Shown: piece by piece, positions 1 through 7,100 of the stretch
Numbering within the stretch: position 1 is the stretch's first letter
Layout of the letters: each line of letters begins with the position of its first letter
Source of the DNA: Bacteroidota bacterium
GTDB taxonomy: Bacteria; Bacteroidota; Bacteroidia; B-17B0; Aurantibacillaceae
DNA: 9,716 bases
NCBI GenBank assembly: GCA_025359355.1
Contig: JANYGR010000275.1
Location: 1 to 9,716 of the forward strand
Direction: 5' to 3'
Translations under genes and position numbers: made by a program
Notes under the pieces: model-generated
The model's database searches: none
What the model was told of the DNA's origin: nothing
Seen by the model: only the letters and a program-made list of their open reading frames with translations

Positions 1-901
1 AAGACATTTCAGTGCTTTTACGGTAATTATAAGCCACACGCAACATAAAATTCTTAGTAATAATAATTTCTGTTCCAAATGTAAAATGCCTACCTAATTT
101 ATCAAACCACGCAGCTGTTTTAGATTGTGTTTTTACCGTAGGCTTATTTGTAAAGGGATCGATGGAATTCTCTTGATTCAACGCACTAGTATAAGTTAAA
201 TCCCACTTAAATAATTGATCATATAATACAATGAGGCGGAAAGGCGCTTTGCTTATTTTTTTACTAAATCCAATTTGTATATCAGATGGTAAAGGATCTT
301 TAGCACTACTAGGTGAATAAGACTTCCATTGCCTACCATAATTTTTAGCTAACAAAGATGCTGTGAAATTCTTTTTATTATGATATGTCAATCCCACATC
401 TACAACATTTCCAAAGGAAGAATAAATATCATAATGAGAATAAATAGTTTTTAAGGCGATGCCCAATGATAAGGTTGAATCTTTATTTAAGGTTTTAGCA
501 AAGCTTAAATTCAAACAGTAATCTGAGGCTTTAAATGTCCCTGTCTGCAAATCATATTCATCTCTACCATCAAATTTTCCATAACTAAAAAACTGCAAGC
601 CAGCTCCAAATGTTCCGTATTTCTTAAGCTTAGTAGCAAATGCAAAGTTACCGTAGCTTAGATCAGAAATATAATTGACATAATTAAACGTTAATTGTTT
701 GGCGCAACCTGGATTTAATAACGCTGGGTTACTATGCGCTAAATTCACGTCATTATCCCAAATAGCCATTGTAGCACCTCCCAAAGCATTGGAACGCGCA
801 GGAATAGGCAATTCTAAAATAGGAAATGCTTTCGTGCCCGATATCTGACCAAACAAGCTAGTTGCTGATAAAATACAAAAATATGATATTATTTTTTTCA
901 A
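1..901 (-). CDS. porQ: PorQ, type IX secretion system outer-membrane protein (3' end off window)
   Basis: An open reading frame of 300 codons without a stop leaves the left edge of the window, so the C-terminus is missing. The product starts MKKIISYFCILSATSLFGQ, a signal peptide, followed by the family's N-terminal pattern: an 'LPIPARSNALGGATMAIWD' segment, 'NPALL', a 'GTFKASDY' motif, and near the visible end 'LRVAYNYRKSTEM'. These features and the alternating beta-strand pattern match PorQ, an outer-membrane barrel. In known systems PorQ works with PorU, PorV and PorZ in the attachment complex that processes type IX cargo at the cell surface. The start must be TTG at 901-899, because an in-frame TAA lies two codons upstream (907-905) and no ATG precedes the signal peptide. 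Family members are usually about 330-350 residues, so a few dozen residues probably lie outside. The dioxygenase gene ends 37 bp upstream on the same strand, so co-transcription is plausible. Confidence 0.88.
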   Translation of the reverse strand, partial: MKKIISYFCILSATSLFGQISGTKAFPILELPIPARSNALGGATMAIWDNDVNLAHSNPALLNPGCAKQLTFNYVNYISDLSYGNFAFATKLKKYGTFGAGLQFFSYGKFDGRDEYDLQTGTFKASDYCLNLSFAKTLNKDSTLSLGIALKTIYSHYDIYSSFGNVVDVGLTYHNKKNFTASLLAKNYGRQWKSYSPSSAKDPLPSDIQIGFSKKISKAPFRLIVLYDQLFKWDLTYTSALNQENSIDPFTNKPTVKTQSKTAAWFDKLGRHFTFGTEIIITKNFMLRVAYNYRKSTEMS

Positions 902-938
902 TGTTTATAGAACGATTGATTGTCTGATTTATTGTGTG

Positions 939-1946
939 CTACGAGTTAGATTTAAATACATTTGTTTCAACCCATCCTTTACCCCACTCTTCTTTTTCTT
1001 GATCTGTCCAAATTTCGGGATAAAAAATACGCTTTTGAAAACGTGGTGGCAAATACTTTTGCCAATTAGTACCACCAGTTGCTGCAATATCTTCAGTGTT
1101 TTGTTGTAAATACCTTACAGCACTCTTGTAATGCATCAAAGGCCAATTAATATTTACATTAATATCTAATACTTTTAAGGCATTAATCAATTTTTGATTT
1201 TGTTTATCTTTTTCTGGCAAAGCTTTATACTTGGCCCACATATTTTTTGTTTGATACTCATTTGCTAAAGCAATAAATTCTTTCGCATATTTTTTCTCAA
1301 ACTGATTTAATGTTAATGTTTTTTTACCGGTAGAAAGCTCTGTAGCGCCTTTGTTCCAATAAATATGCTGAAACATATCTTCTATATTAGCCTTCTTTCC
1401 TTCAAAAGTTGGGCGCATATCCTTATCTACTAAATTGAAAAAATCAGTGGCACAAATTTCTATTTTACGATACTGAGCGCTCTGAAATCCACTAGCAGGA
1501 AGCAACGCCATACGATAACGTAAAAACTGTTCTTTCTCCATACCATCAACCATAATCTCAAATGACTTGGTTAACGATTCAAAATAACGATTGATCCTTG
1601 TAATTCGCTCTGTAAAAAAATCAACGCTCAATGAATCTTTCCACCCTAAATTATGTCCATTTGGTTGAATATTTGGTCCATTATTCCCTATTTGATTCAT
1701 TTCATGTAAGCTCAACTTAAAATACAATTCTGTAATTTGATGATACATGATAAAAATTTCTTCGTCAGGAAAATCTGTTTTGGGATTTTGCAAGGTCAAT
1801 AAAGTGTCTAATTGCACATAATCCCAATACGTTAGATAATTAGATAATAACAAGCCATCTAAATATCCTTCGAGACTTTGTCCCATTTGGCTATATTTTT
1901 CTTCGAGTTGTTTAACTCGTTCAACAATTTCAGGTTTCAGTTCCAT
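939..1946 (-). CDS. Tryptophan 2,3-dioxygenase family protein
   Basis: A 335-residue, mostly helical cytosolic protein of the haem-dependent tryptophan 2,3-dioxygenase superfamily. The family opens the indole ring of L-tryptophan to N-formylkynurenine using O2. Visible landmarks are 'TYWDYVQLDTLL' (39-50), 'MYHQITELYFK' with H69 at the active-site base position, 'SGFQSAQYR' with R160 at the substrate-carboxylate position, and 'LMHYKSAVRYL' with H272 as the likely proximal haem ligand. The usual GTGGSSG substrate loop appears as ATGGTNWQKYLPP (289-301), so the threonine is kept but the loop tail differs. The start is ATG at 1946. The frame stays open to 1994, but that would add a hydrophobic 16-residue leader read out of a terminator T-tract, and MELKPEIVERV fits a cytosolic start. 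No other kynurenine-pathway gene is visible, so the substrate is inferred and I do not assign kynA. Confidence 0.88.
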   Translation of the reverse strand: MELKPEIVERVKQLEEKYSQMGQSLEGYLDGLLLSNYLTYWDYVQLDTLLTLQNPKTDFPDEEIFIMYHQITELYFKLSLHEMNQIGNNGPNIQPNGHNLGWKDSLSVDFFTERITRINRYFESLTKSFEIMVDGMEKEQFLRYRMALLPASGFQSAQYRKIEICATDFFNLVDKDMRPTFEGKKANIEDMFQHIYWNKGATELSTGKKTLTLNQFEKKYAKEFIALANEYQTKNMWAKYKALPEKDKQNQKLINALKVLDINVNINWPLMHYKSAVRYLQQNTEDIAATGGTNWQKYLPPRFQKRIFYPEIWTDQEKEEWGKGWVETNVFKSNS

Positions 1947-1968
1947 TAAATGATATAAAAGCTCTAAT

Positions 1969-2025
1969 GTAAAAAAAAGTAACCACAGATTCATCTATTT
2001 AAACTAAAAAAGATGAATCTGTGGT
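1969..2025 (-). terminator. Rho-independent terminator after the DUF3108 gene
   Basis: A perfect 15-bp inverted repeat (1982-1996 with 2011-2025, sequence accacagattcatct and its complement) encloses a 14-nt AT-rich loop. Read on the minus strand, the stem is followed after three bases by eight consecutive T (1978-1971). This is the classic intrinsic terminator layout, placed 26 bp past the DUF3108 stop codon. On the plus strand no T-run follows, so it works in one direction. The T-tract ends only 24 bp before the dioxygenase ATG, so that gene's promoter must overlap the hairpin or the gene is reached by read-through. Confidence 0.8.
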
Positions 2026-2051
2026 CGAAAAAAGCTAAAATATCAGAATCT

Positions 2052-2906
2052 TTATTTAACCTCTGAAGTGACGTTCGCTAAATTTTTTACGCTAATGATA
2101 TCAAGCTTAACAGAGCCTATTAATAATTTAGCTTGGGCACGAAGTGGAACGTGATTTTTATCGTCCGAAATCCACACGTTCAGGTCATCTTCATGTTTAA
2201 ATATTCGTCCTTTTTGAACGATTGGTCTGAATTTTAAGCATTTGAATTTTCCGATTTCTGTTTTGATTTCATCCTTACCAACATAACGAATTTTCATTGG
2301 CCAAATTTCTTTATCCACAATACTATTAATTTGAAAAACATCTCCTTCTTTAGCATTTGACAAATCTAAATTACGAGCCGAATAAAACGCTGAGATCATA
2401 TCTTGTGTTCCTGCAGGAATATCAACTTTTTCGCCAGCTCCAACGTCTACTTTATTAGTATAATGATTAAAAGTATAATCTTGATTAATAACCACACCGC
2501 CTTCATACACACGTCTTACAAACATCCATGGTAATAAAGCGTCTTTGTCTATAAACGTTTCATAACGATCACGTACTTTGAAAAACCAATCAAAAGTACC
2601 TCTTGAATAACCATTACCAACTATATGATACACTTGACGTCCAGAAACATCAATTATATCAGGCTTTACCTCTAATGTTGCGATACCAGCGTCTATAATT
2701 CCATAGTGTAATTTATAGGATAAAATTTCTCCTGCTTTGAATGCGTCATTTTGTTTAAATGGTAATTCTTTAACTGGAGTATTATCGGGTTGTTGAAGAA
2801 TTTGTTCTAATTTATCTTGAGAAGACATGTAATGTCCAGCAGAACATAAAGCCAAAGTTGCAATAACAGCTGTAGTTATAAGCGCAATATGTTTAGTCGT
2901 TTTCAT
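2052..2906 (-). CDS. DUF3108 domain-containing exported protein
   Basis: A 284-residue protein with a signal peptide (residues 1 to about 23, MKTTKHIALITTAVIATLALCSA) and a short polar linker, then a DUF3108 domain from about residue 54 to the end. The domain opens 'FKAGEILSYKLHYGIIDAG' and contains 'SRGTFDWFFKVRDRYETFID' and 'LPWMFVRRVYEGG', typical of the family. DUF3108 proteins are exported envelope proteins whose biochemical role is not established. Their predicted all-beta fold resembles periplasmic lipid-binding-like barrels, but no ligand can be inferred here. The start is set at ATG 2906, because the 18 extra residues possible from 2960 would place a charged, non-signal segment ahead of the leader. 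LALC at 18-21 resembles a lipobox, but Leu at -1 is atypical, so ordinary signal-peptidase cleavage after CSA is more likely. An intrinsic terminator follows the stop codon. Confidence 0.85.
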   Translation of the reverse strand: MKTTKHIALITTAVIATLALCSAGHYMSSQDKLEQILQQPDNTPVKELPFKQNDAFKAGEILSYKLHYGIIDAGIATLEVKPDIIDVSGRQVYHIVGNGYSRGTFDWFFKVRDRYETFIDKDALLPWMFVRRVYEGGVVINQDYTFNHYTNKVDVGAGEKVDIPAGTQDMISAFYSARNLDLSNAKEGDVFQINSIVDKEIWPMKIRYVGKDEIKTEIGKFKCLKFRPIVQKGRIFKHEDDLNVWISDDKNHVPLRAQAKLLIGSVKLDIISVKNLANVTSEVK

Positions 2907-3133
2907 ATTAAAGTTGTTTTGCTCTATAAATTCAAAACTTGTGCCAGTATAAAGATACAAAATTTTAGAATGTTAAAATATGCAAATTCTTATTAGCTAA
3001 CAAACACCTCAATAATTTAATTATCTTAGAGTATCAAAAATTAATCAATAATAACAACCTAAAAATGCTGCCTAATGCTAACATATTATTGTACGCTAAA
3101 TTGTTGCAAATTCAAAGCAACAGCATCAAGAAA

Positions 3134-3865
3134 ATGAGAACGGTATTAATTCTTATTATATTCCTTTTTACAAATAATTTATATGCTCAGTTTTATGGAT
3201 GTGACGATCCTTGCCCTGAAAAAATTAAAGGGTTTGATATTTTGCTGAAAGATACCCAACAAATCAGTAATGTAAATTTTTACCCTCTGTTAATGGACTT
3301 TCGGTTCTATAATAAATGTTATTGCGTTTATGCATTTAATCATTATTATCAAGATTATGAAGATAGAACAAAAGACACCTGCATTAGTGAAAATCAGAAA
3401 TTAGCTCTAAAAACATATCAAGATTTAAATGAAATAATAAAGAAACGATTAAGTAAATATGTTGAAATATCACAACCTAAATTAAGTTATTTAGATAGTG
3501 CTATTGTGATGAAAGAGTTTAGCAAAATCAAATTAGAATTTGCCAATTCTGATTCTTTAAAAGAGGATGTTAATAAGAATGTTTCACCTGAACTGTGTGC
3601 AATATTGAAAAAATTCTCAGCAGATGAACATGTTTTTGTCGACTATCTTAGTAACACATGTAAATCTGTTGTATATAATACAGAAGGTAAATTAAAATTA
3701 TACGTTATTAATTTAAAAGAACAAAAAATAAAATATTATAACATGATCCAATTTTGTGTAAAATATGATGAGGCGATTCCTCCTGAGCAAACTATACGGA
3801 GAGTTTTTAAACCTTATTTAGAACATTTGAAAAAAGTATATAAAAATCATGTTAAAACTAATTAA
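3134..3865 (+). CDS. Hypothetical secreted protein with eight cysteines
   Basis: A 243-residue protein I do not recognise. It begins with a clear signal peptide, MRTVLILIIFLFTNNLYA, with likely cleavage after A18, so it is exported to the periplasm or beyond. The mature part carries eight cysteines (23, 27, 62, 64, 83, 155, 176, 208). This even number, including a CxxxC and a CxC pair, would allow up to four disulfides. The middle (about 85-150) is Lys/Glu-rich and probably helical. The C-terminus (IPPEQTIRRVFKPYLEHLKKVYK) is basic and amphipathic. I see no catalytic motif, no type IX C-terminal sorting domain and no lipobox. The start at 3134 is chosen because the ATG at 3065 would put 23 polar residues before the leader. 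The gene lies alone on the plus strand, divergent from the DUF3108 gene, and is followed by a small ORF and a terminator. Confidence 0.7.
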   Translation: MRTVLILIIFLFTNNLYAQFYGCDDPCPEKIKGFDILLKDTQQISNVNFYPLLMDFRFYNKCYCVYAFNHYYQDYEDRTKDTCISENQKLALKTYQDLNEIIKKRLSKYVEISQPKLSYLDSAIVMKEFSKIKLEFANSDSLKEDVNKNVSPELCAILKKFSADEHVFVDYLSNTCKSVVYNTEGKLKLYVINLKEQKIKYYNMIQFCVKYDEAIPPEQTIRRVFKPYLEHLKKVYKNHVKTN

Positions 3866-3922
3866 ATATTAATTTTAGTACACGGACAAATTGTTCAATT
3901 ACATAAAAAAGTTAAACATTAA

Positions 3923-4063
3923 ATGATTTATAAAAACAAAAATATCCACACTATTAAATTAAAATTATTTGTTTTAGCTTTTATTTTAATTAGTGTAATA
4001 ACTTCTTATAAAAAAACAGAGGCTGTGGCTACTAATGGAGTTCCTATCTTTGTGCGGACATAA
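3923..4063 (+). CDS. Small ORF (46 aa): lipoprotein-like leader lacking the lipobox Cys; possible gene remnant
   Basis: ATG at 3923 to TAA at 4061-4063 encodes 46 residues. There is a basic start (MIYKNKNIHTIKLK), a hydrophobic core (LFVLAFILISVITS, 15-28), then YKKTEAVATNGVPIFVRT. The core plus 'ITS-Y-KK' matches a Bacteroidota lipoprotein leader (I-T-S-C-K-K) in everything except the essential cysteine, here Tyr29 (codon TAT, 4007-4009), one transition away from TGT. It could be a small membrane-anchored or exported peptide, or the 5' stub of a decayed lipoprotein gene. It sits 57 bp after the eight-Cys protein and 32 bp before a terminator hairpin, so it is probably on the same transcript. 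Translation is unproven. Confidence 0.35.
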   Translation: MIYKNKNIHTIKLKLFVLAFILISVITSYKKTEAVATNGVPIFVRT

Positions 4064-4095
4064 TTTAGTTGACCTAAAGTGGCTACCTTTAAAGC

Positions 4096-4128
4096 TAACA
4101 GTTTATACCATTAACTGTTATTTTTTTT
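4096..4128 (+). terminator. Rho-independent terminator of the plus-strand islet, overlapping the tamB 3' end
   Basis: A perfect 8-bp inverted repeat (taacagtt 4096-4103 and aactgtta 4113-4120) with a 9-nt loop is followed directly by eight T (4121-4128). This is an intrinsic terminator for plus-strand transcripts from the eight-Cys gene and the small ORF. The tamB stop codon (4113-4111) lies at the edge of the loop and the right arm, and the T-tract lies within the tamB coding region. Read on the minus strand, the stem is not followed by a T-run, so termination of tamB here would be weaker. Confidence 0.7.
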
Positions 4129-7100
4129 CTTGATTTTATTAAGATACCTTCTAAAGAGCTCTGATAAATTTTCAAATTCTTCCCTATAAAAAATACCGAC
4201 TCCCTGTGTAAAAGGCCCTCCACTATTTAAAATCTGAGTATTATCATTACTGCGATTAAAGCCCTTTACACGGTATCTACCAGATTGTGAGAGTTTGTAT
4301 TCAATAGTTACATCTCCAATTAAATTACTGCTATTGCTACTTTTATTTGCATTATTATTTACTCCAAAATTTCCATCAATGGTTAAGCGGTTATTAAATA
4401 ATTGTTTATTGAGTGTAAGATCTAATTGGTCGTTACTAAGTCCTGTACCTGGCCTGTAATTTACACCTACATCAATATCTCTAGTTACTCCATTGAGCCA
4501 ATTACTTAACTTATTACTCAACATTTCGGAACCCGTAGCTGCCGCAGCGCCAGAAGCGCTAATACCACCACCCCCACTTACAGATACTGGTGTAATAAAA
4601 CTTCTTAATAGTAATAACGAAAATACTTGACGATTCAATTCATTAGGATCTGATAAAATACTTTTAATGATAGATCGAGAATTCTCATCAATGGTTGGTA
4701 AATCAATACCAAACGTAATATCTGGTTGGGTTAATTTATTACGCATGTATAATTTACATTCTACAGGATAGCGTTTACCAGAGGAGTCGGCTGGATAAAT
4801 AGGCCTAACAGAGGCGCGCTGTCTATAAACAGCTTCTATATCAATAACCGCTTTATATACATTTCCGTTCCATTTAATGTTACTTCCTTTTTGAATATCA
4901 AATTTTTTGGTAATGAAATTTTCTAACGTAAATAAATAATCACCCGAAGTCAGATTATAATCACCAAACATATCAAATTTTCCTTTGGAGTTTATTTTCA
5001 TATTCAAATTTCCTTCTCCTCTAGCTTTAATTACATCTCCTGATTTTTCATCAAAAATAAGTTGTACCTCAGCATCCGGCGTTGCTTCTAAATTAAAATC
5101 CAACGAAAAATTAGAAGGTGTTACATTGGTTATTTGTTTGATAGTATCTTTTGTAACAAAATGAATAAAATCATTCTTACCCATTTCAGCAGGCCCGTCT
5201 AAAGGGATATACATGTGAGTACCTGCATTCGTTTTCATGTTAATTTCCATTTTAATATCGTCCAGAAAACCATATAAACCAGCATTTCCAGAAGCATAAG
5301 CCGTACCATAATAAGTAGAATTATTAGCAGAAGTTGTATTTAATAACATGAGTTTATTGGTATTAACGTCAAAGTCGATACGCATATTTTTGAAATTATC
5401 ATGGAAAATATTCCCAGATAAAACACCACTATTACCTACTTTATCTCTAACCTCTATATTATCAAAATTGATTTGCGTAGGTTTTATTTCTACGTTTCCA
5501 CTAAGACTGTATTGAACATTCAAAAAATCAACTAAAATGACACTGGATAATAATTTGAATTTCCCATTAATATCAGGTCTATCTAGCGTGCCGGTAATTG
5601 TTCCGATACCATTTATATAACCCCTCTTAATCGTCATAATACCTTTTAAAAATGGTTGAAGAAGGGAAATGTCAAGTGGCTCAGCTCTGAAAGTGATATC
5701 GAGATTCTCTGTTGTTTTTTTCGGGTAGTAAAAACCATTAAATTGGAAATTTTTCAATTGATTTCCATCCAAATCACTGCCAAATGCTGAGTAACCATTG
5801 ATACTCATCGCTTCTTTTTCAGGATTATACTCACTTTTTATTTCGCCATTACCAATTAATCTATTATTGAATATAAATTGATTAAAATTAATATCACTAT
5901 TAATGATCGTTTGTCCGAATGCCGCATTTACATTGACATTACCGGTAACCGTACCATCTAAACTAATTTGGGAATGAACCAATAACACATTAAATTGATT
6001 AAGCTTAAAATTTTGTATAAATACATTTATTTTATCTTCATGTTTGGCAGACAATATTCCATCAAACGTAATTAACTGATTTTGATTATATAACGTAATG
6101 GGGTTAACCGTTACAGCATAAGCTGTATCAATAGAAATAATATTTTCTTTAACTAATTGCCATGTACTATCAGCGATGGTGAATTTTGATTTTTCAATGG
6201 AGATGTCAGCTTTAGTATTACCAAAATAGGCGTTACCAGTAATATTTCCAGCATTATTGGGTGATATAAAATTATTCCAACCAATATCAAATTTAGACGT
6301 TCTATCATTTGAAGTAATATTGACAGAGGGATTTTGAAAAGCAAAGCTATCTGTAATATTTATTTTTTTAGAGTTATATAATACATTAATACCATGTGGT
6401 AAAGAGTTAATGATTAAATTATTTTGTTTGAATTTAACGCCATTATAATTGACTTGGTCGCTCGTTGTATTAAGGTATAAATAATTAATGCCTGCATCAA
6501 AAGAACCATCAACTATGGTATTTGGACTAATCATTAATTTTTTTAAAAACAATTCTTTTACAATTGTGAAGTTTTTTACTTTAACTGTTATCTCTGCTTT
6601 ATCATTATAAATGTGACGAGTAGTTGTTTTAAAAAATGTTGGGAAATAGGCATTGAAATATTGTTTAAAGGCGTTTGGTAAAGTGCTTAATTTATATTTT
6701 CCTGATAGTTGTAAATTAGCAATATTAGAATTTAGTTTAATGTTTTTAGTAGTTGTGCTCTGATCTAACTCCAAATTAAAGCTACTTAACGTATATTGTT
6801 TTTCTGAATTAGTATATATCGTATTGTCAAAATTAACAAGACCAGAAAGGTTATCAATATCATCACCACTCAGATTTATCAATATTTGCGATGATACTTT
6901 ACCATTTAATTGAGGCGTAGATAAATGTGTTTTTTCTAAATCAAAATTATTGATGGTAGAGATAAAATCCATTTTAGGGACTTTCTTATTAAAATCTATT
7001 GTTCCATCAAAATCAAAATCAGCGTTAGGATCTTTACTAATTAAATCTCCTTTAAAAATATTGTCTTTAAATAACCCATCCACTTTGACGTTTTCATATT

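Noticed and set aside
1947..1994. A 16-residue N-terminal extension of the dioxygenase (MNLWLLFFTLELLYHL) that looks like a membrane anchor
   Set aside because: The hydrophobic residues are read from the terminator T-tract and stem. The family is cytosolic, and MELKPEIVERV at 1946 is a natural start.
2950..2986. Possible DUF3108-gene promoter on the minus strand: TATCTTTA (2957-2950) with TTTG (2986-2983)
   Set aside because: The box resembles TAnnTTTG, but the 25-bp spacer is longer than the usual 19-21 bp and the last base mismatches. In DNA this AT-rich the match is too weak to annotate.
4025..4087. Repeated word gtggctac (near 4025 and 4079) as possible direct repeats of a mobile element
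   Set aside because: Only eight bases match, the flanks differ, and no transposase or terminal inverted repeats are present.
4504..4563. Gly/Ala-rich low-complexity stretch of tamB (about residues 1326-1345) as a possible insertion or repeat expansion
   Set aside because: A Gly/Ala/Ser-rich linker at this place, just after the RSFITP motif, is common in Bacteroidota TamB proteins.
6153..6344. A 63-codon minus-strand frame within tamB
   Set aside because: It lies entirely inside the intact tamB frame on the same strand, has no leader or motif, and is explained as an alternative-frame shadow.
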